Shown piece by piece: positions 7,440-15,591 of a stretch of DNA of 64,000 nucleotides. The stretch is from Clostridium hydrogeniformans DSM 21757 (lineage in GTDB: Bacteria; Bacillota; Clostridia; Clostridiales; Clostridiaceae): assembly GCF_000686705.1 (NCBI RefSeq), contig NZ_KK366004.1, forward strand, positions 304,084 through 368,083, written 5' to 3'. Under the pieces are notes generated by a model. It did not search any database. It was not told where the DNA came from and saw nothing but the letters and a program-made list of their open reading frames with translations. The first letter of the stretch is position 1. Each line of letters begins with the position of its first letter. The position numbers and the translations under genes were made by a program.

Positions 7440-9503
7440 ATGAGAAGAGAATATATAACCTATGATGGTAACCTGCCGGTTAGGATTCAATTAGCTAATA
7501 TAAAAGAATATCCAATTCACTGGCATAAATCCATAGAGATTCTTATGGTTATTAAGGGAAGCATAGAGGTTACTATAGAATCAGGAGTATATACTGTTTC
7601 AGAAAAAGAAATTGAAATTATAAACTTAGAGGAAGCTCACAGAATTTCATCTAAGGAAGACAATTTAGTTCTTATGTTTAATATGGATCCAAGTTTTTTT
7701 CAAAAATACTATGATGATATAAATAATATGTTTTTCTATGCAGAAACTTCATTAGAGGATGGGCCTCAGGTAGATGAAAAATATGATATATTAAAAAAAT
7801 ATTTGGCTATGATACTTTGTGAAGTAGTGCAAAGAGGAGAAGATTATGATGAATATATAGAAGAAACTTTAATAGAGGTTCTTTTTCATCTTATAAATGA
7901 TTTTCACTATTTAATATATGAAAAAGAGGAACTTAGAAATAATGAGGAACAGCTGGAGAGATATCATAGAATAGTTAAATATATATATAATAACTACAAT
8001 AATAAAATTTCTCTTCAGGATATAGCAAAAAAAGAGTTTTTAAGTACTCATTATTTATCTCATGAAATAAAAAATACCATGGGACTTAGCTTTAAAGATT
8101 TCGTTAACTTAACAAGGGTAGAAGAATCTATTAAACTTTTATTAGACACAGATATGACAATATCAGATATTTCCGAGGAAATGGGATTTTCTCATACAAG
8201 ATATTTTAATAAACATTTTAAGAAACATTATAAGTTAACACCAATGCAATATAGAAAAAAATATAAGGTTGATGATGAAAGATTAGAAGAAATTAAGGAT
8301 GTAACCTTATATGACTTAAAAGAAGCCCTAGAATATTTAAGTTCCTATGTAGAAGATTATGATAGATATAATTATGAAGAAAGAATAACTAAGATAGATG
8401 TGGATGCAGGAAAAACAATAGGAAACTTTATCCATTTTTATAAAGAGGAAATAGAACTTCCAGAAGCTTATCATATGCTTGAGGGAGAGGTAATTAAGTC
8501 TTTGAATATAATTCAAGAGGAAATAGACTTTAGTTACGGAAAAATAAGAGGAATATTTTCAAGGAATATGGGAGTATTTAGTGAAGGGGTTATAAATTTA
8601 AAAAGGGTAAAAAAGGTATTTGATTTAATACTAGGGGTTGGGCTTAGACCAAATATAATTTTAGAGGAAGAAGATTTTTCAAATGAAAGATACAAAGAGG
8701 TTTTAAATTATTTTATAGATTATTTTATAGATGAGTATGGTAATTATGAAATAGGTAAGTGGAAATACACCATAGATAAAAACTTAGAAGTTGATATAAA
8801 GGAAATGATAAAAGAGGTACTAGAAGAGAAGTATGGACTTTTAGTAGAAGAGGCATTTATAAATAGAGATGATATTAATGCAACATATGATACTGCTTAT
8901 ATGGTTCCTTATATAATTCACCAGGTTATAAATAATAAAGGATACGAAAATATAAAAGTAATAGATGAACTAGAAAAGGTAAAAAAGGCTAGTAATGAAA
9001 TTTTCTTCGGGGACATTGGGATAATGAATTGGGAGGGATTAAAAAAACCGTCATATTATAGTTATTATTTTTTAAACAGACTTGGAGATACCTTAATCGC
9101 TAAAGATGATGGATATATTGTAACTTCTAAAGGGGAGGATATACAAATATTACTCTATAGTTATAGTGATGATATGGATAGATTAATAGAAGCTTCTAAT
9201 ATAAATAAACTAAGAGGTGTTAGAAATGCCACTGAAAAAAATATATCCTTAAATATTAAAAATCTATGGAGAAATTATAGGGTTACAAGGTATGAGACCC
9301 ATGAAAAAGTAAATTGCTGCTATAATCAGTGGCTTTCTATGGGAAGTCCTAAAATTTTAGATGATGATGAAATAGAACTTTTAAAGCTTTCTTCCATGCC
9401 TATTGTTAATTTAAGCTATGGAAGAAAAACTACGGTTCATCACATAAGTGTAAAAATTAAGGGCTATGGAGCCATGCTTATTACGTTAAAGTCATTAAAA
9501 TAG
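7440..9503 (+). CDS. AraC family regulator with long glycosidase-like C-terminal domain
   Basis: 687 residues. Residues ~10-85 form a cupin-type sensor (HWHKSIEILMVIKG, later LEEAHRI). Residues ~175-275 are the double AraC HTH with the family ending in HTRYFNKHFKKHYKLTPMQYRKK. The remaining ~400 residues resemble the glycoside hydrolase 39 (beta-xylosidase-like) barrel found fused to large clostridial AraC regulators; whether it binds sugar or is catalytic cannot be told. Start: ATG with GGGGAG 6 nt upstream. Next gene downstream is a MATE transporter behind its own terminator and leader, so co-regulation is possible but not shown. Confidence 0.8.
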   Translation: MRREYITYDGNLPVRIQLANIKEYPIHWHKSIEILMVIKGSIEVTIESGVYTVSEKEIEIINLEEAHRISSKEDNLVLMFNMDPSFFQKYYDDINNMFFYAETSLEDGPQVDEKYDILKKYLAMILCEVVQRGEDYDEYIEETLIEVLFHLINDFHYLIYEKEELRNNEEQLERYHRIVKYIYNNYNNKISLQDIAKKEFLSTHYLSHEIKNTMGLSFKDFVNLTRVEESIKLLLDTDMTISDISEEMGFSHTRYFNKHFKKHYKLTPMQYRKKYKVDDERLEEIKDVTLYDLKEALEYLSSYVEDYDRYNYEERITKIDVDAGKTIGNFIHFYKEEIELPEAYHMLEGEVIKSLNIIQEEIDFSYGKIRGIFSRNMGVFSEGVINLKRVKKVFDLILGVGLRPNIILEEEDFSNERYKEVLNYFIDYFIDEYGNYEIGKWKYTIDKNLEVDIKEMIKEVLEEKYGLLVEEAFINRDDINATYDTAYMVPYIIHQVINNKGYENIKVIDELEKVKKASNEIFFGDIGIMNWEGLKKPSYYSYYFLNRLGDTLIAKDDGYIVTSKGEDIQILLYSYSDDMDRLIEASNINKLRGVRNATEKNISLNIKNLWRNYRVTRYETHEKVNCCYNQWLSMGSPKILDDDEIELLKLSSMPIVNLSYGRKTTVHHISVKIKGYGAMLITLKSLK

Positions 9504-9526
9504 TATAAAACATAGTCAAAAAGTAC

Positions 9527-9555
9527 AAAAAACACCTTATTTTAAGGTGTTTTTT
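9527..9555 (+). terminator. intrinsic terminator
   Basis: AAAACACCTTA and TAAGGTGTTTT form an 11-bp stem with a 3-nt loop and a T run, directly after the AraC gene. Confidence 0.85.
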
Positions 9556-9767
9556 GCTTTATGAGGAAAAAGGAGTTTATGGAAAGTCCTTAAAAATGTA
9601 CTTTTTAATCAGTAACTAAGTGAATGAAATTAGAGTAGGGAATGAATTATAATTAAGTTAGTTAGTATTTAGAAATTGAAAAAAGAAATAGTATTAAAAT
9701 AAAAATTTTTAATATAAGGTTTTTAAATTTATTAATAATATATGAGAGATAATGAGAGGAGATAAAA

Positions 9768-11150
9768 ATGAGTTCTTATGGAAAAATCTTTACAGAGGGA
9801 AAGGTAAGCAGAGTGCTTTTAAAATTTGCTATCCCTGCAATAATTTCCTTACTTGTAACGGAGCTTTATAATATGGTGGACACATTTTTCGTGGGAAGAT
9901 ATGTTGGAGCTAATGCCATAGGAGCATTAACCATAGCATTTCCAGTACAGAGACTTTTGTCATCTATAGGACTTTTAATAGCTGTAGGTGCATCAGCCAC
10001 TATAGCCCGGTACTTAGGAGAAAAAAATATTGATGAATTAAAGAATACTATAACCAGTGCTTTAACTCTTACATTAGTTTCTTTAATAGTAATACCATTA
10101 GTTATATATATTTTCTTAGATGGTACCTTAGTTAAGATGGGAGCCAGTGAAACTATCTTTCCATTAGCAAAGGAATACATTTCTATAATACTCATCGGGG
10201 GAGTATTTCAAAGTTTAACTTATATTATGTGCTATTCTATGAATGCCTTAGGTAATACCAAGATAACTCTTTATGCAACATCTTTAGGAGCAATCCTTAA
10301 TGTTATCATAGATGCTATTTTAGTTATGGGACTTGGATGGGGAGTTAAAGGTGCAGCTATAGCTACTGTATTTTCTCAATTTGTAAGTTTTATATTCACT
10401 GTTTATGTCTTTAGAAAGGTGACAAAAGAATTAAATCTTAGAGTAAGTTTAGGATTTTATGGTGACTTAGTAAAGACAATAATTGCAGTAGGTTTTTCTA
10501 CATTTATTATAGAAATTTCTGATGCAGTTGTGGCAGTGTTATTAAATAACCTTTTAGGAAGTCATGGTGGAGATAGAGCAATTATAATAATTGGAGCAAT
10601 AACCAGGGTTTCTATGTTCCTTTATATAGCTATAATAGGTATGACTTCTGCCATGCAGCCTATAGTTGCCTATAATTATGGAGCTAAAAACTATAAACGG
10701 GTAGAAGAGACCATCAAAAAGACAATGAAAGCAGTAATTATTACATCTACAGCTTTATGGATGATACTTATGATATTTACAAAACCTATTCTTGGAAGCT
10801 TCTTAAAAGATCCAGTTATTTTAAAGGATGCAGTATGGGCATTTAGGGTTGTTATAAGTGCTTTCCCAGTGATAGGAGTGTATTATGTATCTATATATGT
10901 TTACCAGTCTATTGGAGAAGCAAAGATGAGCTTTTTACTTTCTATCTATAGACAACTTGTTTTATTTATTCCATTGGTAATTTTAGCAGTAAATATATGG
11001 GGAGTTGTAGGAGCTTGGATGCTTTATCCTATAGTTGACATAATAGCTGCAGTAACTGGAATTATATATATTAAAAAAGTTAGAGAAGAACTTAATGAGG
11101 AATATGAGATATTCAAATTAAAAAACCTACACAATATGATAAAGGCGTAG
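9768..11150 (+). CDS. MATE family multidrug efflux transporter
   Basis: 460 residues with about twelve hydrophobic helices in two homologous halves. The N-terminal block (LLKFAIPAIISLLVTELYNMVDTFFVGRYVG) is diagnostic of MATE proteins, which export cationic drugs or metabolites in exchange for Na+ or H+. The second half repeats the pattern (GMTSAMQPIVAYNYGAKNY). Length is standard. AGGAGATAAAA precedes the ATG. It is followed by a strong hairpin, so it is a single-gene transcript. Confidence 0.9.
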   Translation: MSSYGKIFTEGKVSRVLLKFAIPAIISLLVTELYNMVDTFFVGRYVGANAIGALTIAFPVQRLLSSIGLLIAVGASATIARYLGEKNIDELKNTITSALTLTLVSLIVIPLVIYIFLDGTLVKMGASETIFPLAKEYISIILIGGVFQSLTYIMCYSMNALGNTKITLYATSLGAILNVIIDAILVMGLGWGVKGAAIATVFSQFVSFIFTVYVFRKVTKELNLRVSLGFYGDLVKTIIAVGFSTFIIEISDAVVAVLLNNLLGSHGGDRAIIIIGAITRVSMFLYIAIIGMTSAMQPIVAYNYGAKNYKRVEETIKKTMKAVIITSTALWMILMIFTKPILGSFLKDPVILKDAVWAFRVVISAFPVIGVYYVSIYVYQSIGEAKMSFLLSIYRQLVLFIPLVILAVNIWGVVGAWMLYPIVDIIAAVTGIIYIKKVREELNEEYEIFKLKNLHNMIKA

Positions 11151-11238
11151 CAGTATCTATATTAAAATAAAGAATAATAAGAATTTTAAAGTTATATTTA
11201 TGAATCTTATTAGACAATTAGTACTATAAATTATTAGG

Positions 11239-11300
11239 GTACCTCTTCAAATGTTAAATATGATTATATCATAGGTTTAACATTTGAAGGGGTACTTTAT
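11239..11300 (+). terminator. long-stem intrinsic terminator
   Basis: GTACCTCTTCAAATGTTAAA (11239-11258) pairs with 11276-11295 over 20 bp with a single wobble pair, followed by a TTTATTTAT tail. It ends the MATE transcript and is unusually long for a terminator. Confidence 0.7.
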
Positions 11301-11310
11301 TTATCTGATG

Positions 11311-11430
11311 GCTACCACTGTAACACCCCCATCATCTTAAAGGTGGGGGATAACAGTTGCGACAACACTAGATGAGATTACCTAACCTTCAGATGGTGGA
11401 AAGACCACCATCTGAAGGAAGATTCCTTCT
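11311..11430. ncRNA. GC-richer hairpin cluster, candidate structured RNA or mobile-element remnant
   Basis: This 120-base island is visibly richer in G and C than its surroundings and has no reading frame. Hairpin A: ACTGT (11317-11321), an internal loop, then CCCCCATC (11326-11333) pairing with GGTGGGGG (11342-11349) and closing with ACAGT (11353-11357). Hairpin B: CCTTCAGATGGTGG (11386-11399), a perfect 14-bp match to 11405-11418 with loop AAAGA. A small GAAGGAA/TTCCTTC palindrome overlaps its end. Such GC-rich hairpins are seen in structured RNAs and at IS200/IS605-type ends; neither identity is proven, and the strand is unknown. Confidence 0.4.
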
Positions 11431-11561
11431 ATAATTCATATTTCTTATTTAAATCATACCATATTAGTAGTTAATTAATTAAAAATTTAAGGTAGGAATA
11501 GACAATTTATTAATATAAGGTTAAATATTATAAATAATAAGAAAAGTTTAAGAATTATGAA

Positions 11562-11591
11562 TTGACAATAAGTATTAATAAGTGTTATAAA
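11562..11591 (+). promoter_or_regulatory. sigma-A promoter of the 832-residue protein gene
   Basis: TTGACA (11562-11567), an 18-nt spacer, then TATAAA (11586-11591). This is the best vegetative promoter I see in the window, about 35 nt upstream of the ATG. Confidence 0.7.
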
Positions 11592-11625
11592 AGAATTGAG
11601 GATTAAATTTTAAGGAGAAGGAGTT

Positions 11626-14124
11626 ATGGTTAAGGTAGTAAGTAAAAATAATAAGAACTATAAATTTAGAGGTGAACCATTAGTAAATATATTTAGCAAC
11701 AATTCCTTTAAACTTTTTAAAGATTATTGTAAGAAGAATAATTTAGAATATGATTATGATCTTAAGGACTTTAATTTTAAAAGTCTTAATAAAGAAAAGG
11801 GATTTGGTCCTCGAAAGATAGAAATAATTAACATGGTATGGGAAGAATACAAAAATAGTTTAAAGGGAAAGAATCCGCTAGAAAATAAGGACTATGCAAT
11901 TCATGTACATGAAGATTACAGAGATATGAACATAGATACCCTTAAGGCTCTCTTTGTAGATGAGAGGATAATAAATCACTTTAAAGATAACAATATGAGT
12001 ACTGTAGGAGATTTAAGGTACTTAAATTTAGATAACATAAATTCAATTCCGAACATAGGCAAGTCAAAAGCACTTAAGTTTAATTACTATATTTCTTTGT
12101 TAAAATACCCAAAAGAAGAATTGATAACCAAAGTTTTTCATATAATTAAAGAGGATGAAAATTATAATATATACAAACTTAGAGCAGTAAAAGGGATAAC
12201 CCTTCAAAGCATAGCTGATAAAAATAATATTAGTCGTGAAAGAGTAAGGCAACTAGAAGAAAAGATACAGAAAAAGTTTAAGGGATATTTTAAAATGTTT
12301 TTTCCTTATATGATGAAAAAGTTTAATAAAGAGAAAATCTTTGATTATAGAGATATAAGAAAGATAGGTAGAACTAAGGAAGAAACCCTTATATTAAAAT
12401 ATGCTCTTATAAATAAGGCATCAGAAAATACAAGGTATTTTGAAGAGGTTGATAAGTTTGTAATAAATGAAGATGTAAAATATATAAAAGAAAGTCTAAA
12501 TAGTATAGCAAAAGAGATTGGAGATATCTTCAACTATTATGATGAGATATATAATGTGGAGGCACTTCTTAGGGAGTATAACTTAAGCTTTTTAGAATAT
12601 GAGGACTTTATAAATTATCTTTATAAAAAAGGATATAAAAGTCATAACAGTTACGTTTGGAAGGGATCTATGAAACTCTCTAAGTGTTATGGAGTGATAG
12701 TTAAGGAATATTTTAAAGATGGAATAAAACTTAGTGATAAAAGTAATATAGAAAAGGTAAAGAATATATTTAAGGATAAATTTGGGCGAGATGATTTTTG
12801 TGATAATGCAAGGGCTATAGCTGCAAGGATAGAAAGCGAGAATGTTTTATGTAATAGAGGTACCTATATTAGTCCTGATTATATAAAAATACCTAAAGAT
12901 TTATTAATAAAGATAAAGGATTATATAGCTAATTCAAAAGAGGAAACTATACTTATTTCAGATTTATTTTATAAATTTAATAAAGAACTTAATAGCAGGA
13001 GTAATATAGATAATAGATATTTTCTCCATGGAGTATTAAAATACTATTATGGAGACGAATTTATATTTACAAAGGATAATGTAGGAAGAAATAAAGAGAG
13101 TATAATAAGTTCACATAAGATATTTGAGAAATTTTTAAAGGATGAGGGAAGGGCTGTATCTAAGAAATATATTAAGAAGATATATCCAGGGTGGACTGAT
13201 TCTATGTTCAACAATGCAGTCGCATTAAATAAAAATATAATCTATTGGGATAATGGATACTTTATAAATAGTAGTATATTGGATATTTCTAAAGAAGACA
13301 CTAATAAATTAAAAGATATATTAGAAGAAGAGTTTGAGGAAAATAATGGTTATACCAATGCCAATGTGATTTATTTTAAAGCTTTAGAGAAGATGAGTAA
13401 TTTTGTTAAAGAAAATAATATTAAAAATTCATTTAATATATATTCTGTTTTAGAATATATATTAGGGGATGAATATTATTTTAGAAGACCTCATATTTTA
13501 AAAAAGGAACCAGAAAAACAATTTACTACTATGGATCTTTTTTATGGGCTCTTTAGAAATAAAAAGGTAATAAGTTATAAGGAGTTTTATGAATATTTCA
13601 CTAAGCTAAAGTTTACAGAGAGAACCATATATAACGCTTTTCATAGGGTGTGCGAAGAGCTTATAGAAATTGATGATGATAAGTATATTTTAAAAGAAAA
13701 TTTAAAATTAAAGTATAAGGATGAAATAAAAATAGCATTAAATAAGCTAATTAATAAGAAAAAGTATTATCCATTAAAAACATTAAATAATTATGAATTT
13801 TTACCTAACATAGGTTTCTCTTGGAATTACCACCTTTTAAGCTCTATTATAGAGAATTATATAGAAGATTTTACTATAGTAGAAAAAGAAGTTAAAGATA
13901 GACGGTATAGATGTGCTGTTCTTGTAAGGAATAATGGGGAGTTTGTCTCTATAAAAGACCTTATAATATATATATTAAAAAATGAGTATAAGGGAACTAT
14001 GCATATAAATAATATACAAGATTACCTAAGAGAGGAAAAAGTTATTCTTAAAGGGATACCAAAAGATGTATTTCAGTATGAAGGTTTTGTGGTAGAAGAA
14101 GATGGAAGTGTAACAATAAATTAA
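11626..14124 (+). CDS. large DNA-binding protein with HhH motifs and sigma-70 region 4-like HTH
   Basis: 832 residues, family not recognised. Residues ~56-75 (KGFGPRKIEIINMVW) and ~127-155 (SIPNIGKSKALKF) look like helix-hairpin-helix or RpoA C-terminal-like motifs. Residues ~176-220 contain GITLQSIADKNNISRERVRQLEEKI, the pattern of sigma-70 region 4 that reads -35 boxes. No sigma region 2 is present. The remaining 600 residues look like serial winged-helix units: a motif ending in GDEFIFTKD (~446-485) recurs as GDEYYFRRP (~580-625) and more weakly near 726-756. It is probably a transcription or DNA-associated factor, but the role is unknown. Start: ATG with AAGGAGAAGGAG upstream; a good promoter and a strong terminator make it monocistronic. 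Confidence 0.6.
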   Translation: MVKVVSKNNKNYKFRGEPLVNIFSNNSFKLFKDYCKKNNLEYDYDLKDFNFKSLNKEKGFGPRKIEIINMVWEEYKNSLKGKNPLENKDYAIHVHEDYRDMNIDTLKALFVDERIINHFKDNNMSTVGDLRYLNLDNINSIPNIGKSKALKFNYYISLLKYPKEELITKVFHIIKEDENYNIYKLRAVKGITLQSIADKNNISRERVRQLEEKIQKKFKGYFKMFFPYMMKKFNKEKIFDYRDIRKIGRTKEETLILKYALINKASENTRYFEEVDKFVINEDVKYIKESLNSIAKEIGDIFNYYDEIYNVEALLREYNLSFLEYEDFINYLYKKGYKSHNSYVWKGSMKLSKCYGVIVKEYFKDGIKLSDKSNIEKVKNIFKDKFGRDDFCDNARAIAARIESENVLCNRGTYISPDYIKIPKDLLIKIKDYIANSKEETILISDLFYKFNKELNSRSNIDNRYFLHGVLKYYYGDEFIFTKDNVGRNKESIISSHKIFEKFLKDEGRAVSKKYIKKIYPGWTDSMFNNAVALNKNIIYWDNGYFINSSILDISKEDTNKLKDILEEEFEENNGYTNANVIYFKALEKMSNFVKENNIKNSFNIYSVLEYILGDEYYFRRPHILKKEPEKQFTTMDLFYGLFRNKKVISYKEFYEYFTKLKFTERTIYNAFHRVCEELIEIDDDKYILKENLKLKYKDEIKIALNKLINKKKYYPLKTLNNYEFLPNIGFSWNYHLLSSIIENYIEDFTIVEKEVKDRRYRCAVLVRNNGEFVSIKDLIIYILKNEYKGTMHINNIQDYLREEKVILKGIPKDVFQYEGFVVEEDGSVTIN

Positions 14125-14148
14125 ACTTTAACAATAAATGTGGACATG

Positions 14149-14193
14149 GCTCTTAAATTCTAGTTAGAATAGAATTTAAGAGCTATTTTTTTT
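14149..14193 (+). terminator. intrinsic terminator
   Basis: GCTCTTAAATTCTA (14149-14162) pairs perfectly with 14170-14183 and is followed by a T-rich tail, closing the 832-residue gene. Confidence 0.85.
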
Positions 14194-14421
14194 ACATTAT
14201 CTATTTGAGTAACAATTTTTATGAATATATATTAAATGGTAAAAATAACAACTGTTAAGTTATTGATCATATTATTGAAAATAGCTATATAATCTTAAAA
14301 AATAATATAGAAGAGTTCTAACAAATTTAATTTATAGAGAGTAATTTTTAAAAATTAACCTCTAGATTGATTTAGGATTTTAACTTAAGATGAAGAGTAT
14401 ATTGAAATGGAGGATTAAATC

Positions 14422-15471
14422 TTGGAATATGTAATAGACCATAATAATTTAGAGTATTTAAACTTAAAAAAATTATTAATTGTAGCACAAAATAGTAGCA
14501 ATAGTATAGGAGATGAGGAATTTAAGAGGGATAAGGAATTACAAAAAGCCATAGATTTTATAAATAAAACAAAGAAAATAAGGAAAGAGGATCTTAGATT
14601 ATATTGTACTGATTATGAGGAAGGATTTAAGGGTAAGCATTTAAGTCTTATGGATATATTCTCATTTAATTTACATAATATAAAAGGTCTTAAATTTGAA
14701 GAAATAATAGATAAAATGAGAAGGCTTAATGAAGAGGAATTATTGCAAAACATATATGGTATTTTAGGAGATTATGAGGGGAAATTATTTAAAAGTAAGG
14801 AAGATATTTTAAAGGAACTTAGGAACATGGCTATAAATGGGGAGTTTAAGTGGAATCTTATGATGGCACTTGAAAATCCTTTAGAATTTATGAAAGGTTT
14901 ATGTGAGTTTCTTGAGAAGTGTAGGGTGATTTTAAATAAATATCTTTATAAATTTAAGGTGATTGGACAACAGTGGAATGATGAATTAGAAAATTTAATA
15001 GGGGAGAAAGGCATAGAATGGTTTAAAGACACCTATGATATTATTCCTTTTAATAATTTTAACCATTGTACTAATATATATATATCTTTGGTATCTGTTA
15101 ATGATTTTGATATTACATGGGGAATAGGAAGAGATAATAATGGCTATATATATCTTGGGAATAAGTCACGGGAGATGGTAGAAGCTTTTAGAGGGAAAAA
15201 TAACTTTGATAACTTAATGAGATGTATTAAAAATATATCAGACCCAAGTAGATTTAAGATTTTAAAGTTAATTAGTAATAGAGCCAAGTACGGGCAAGAG
15301 CTTGCCCATGACTTAAACTTAACTACACCAACAGTATCTTATCATATTACGGCTCTTAAGATGAATAAGCTTATAAATGAAAAGTATGAGGGAAAGAAGA
15401 TGTATTACTCCTTAAATAAGGATACTTTAAAAGAGATGATAAAAATATTAGAAAAGGAACTTCAGTTATAG
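14422..15471 (+). CDS. ArsR-type winged-helix regulator with long N-terminal domain
   Basis: 349 residues. The C-terminal ~85 residues are an ArsR/SmtB winged helix: ISDPSRFKILKLISN, then LAHDLNLTTPTVSYHITALK as recognition helix and a wing with KKMYYSL. The N-terminal ~260 residues are soluble and not recognised; they replace the short metal-sensing ends of classical ArsR proteins and probably sense another signal or mediate dimerisation. The TTG start has GGAGG 8 nt upstream. It converges on the BmrC/D-like exporter pair, which it may regulate; that link is positional only. Confidence 0.7.
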   Translation: MEYVIDHNNLEYLNLKKLLIVAQNSSNSIGDEEFKRDKELQKAIDFINKTKKIRKEDLRLYCTDYEEGFKGKHLSLMDIFSFNLHNIKGLKFEEIIDKMRRLNEEELLQNIYGILGDYEGKLFKSKEDILKELRNMAINGEFKWNLMMALENPLEFMKGLCEFLEKCRVILNKYLYKFKVIGQQWNDELENLIGEKGIEWFKDTYDIIPFNNFNHCTNIYISLVSVNDFDITWGIGRDNNGYIYLGNKSREMVEAFRGKNNFDNLMRCIKNISDPSRFKILKLISNRAKYGQELAHDLNLTTPTVSYHITALKMNKLINEKYEGKKMYYSLNKDTLKEMIKILEKELQL

Positions 15472-15520
15472 GAGAAAAGCAATATTATAAATTTTCAGTT
15501 AACAATATAGGATGAAATAT

Positions 15521-15552
15521 AAAAAACCTTGACTATTTTTGTCAAGGTTTTT
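15521..15552. terminator. bidirectional intrinsic terminator
   Basis: AAAAACCTTGAC pairs with GTCAAGGTTTTT across a 7-nt T-rich loop. It lies between the ArsR-type gene and the convergent ABC exporter genes. Confidence 0.85.
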
Positions 15553-15591
15553 ATGGGTTTATCATATTTTATTAAGGATATATTTAAAAGT

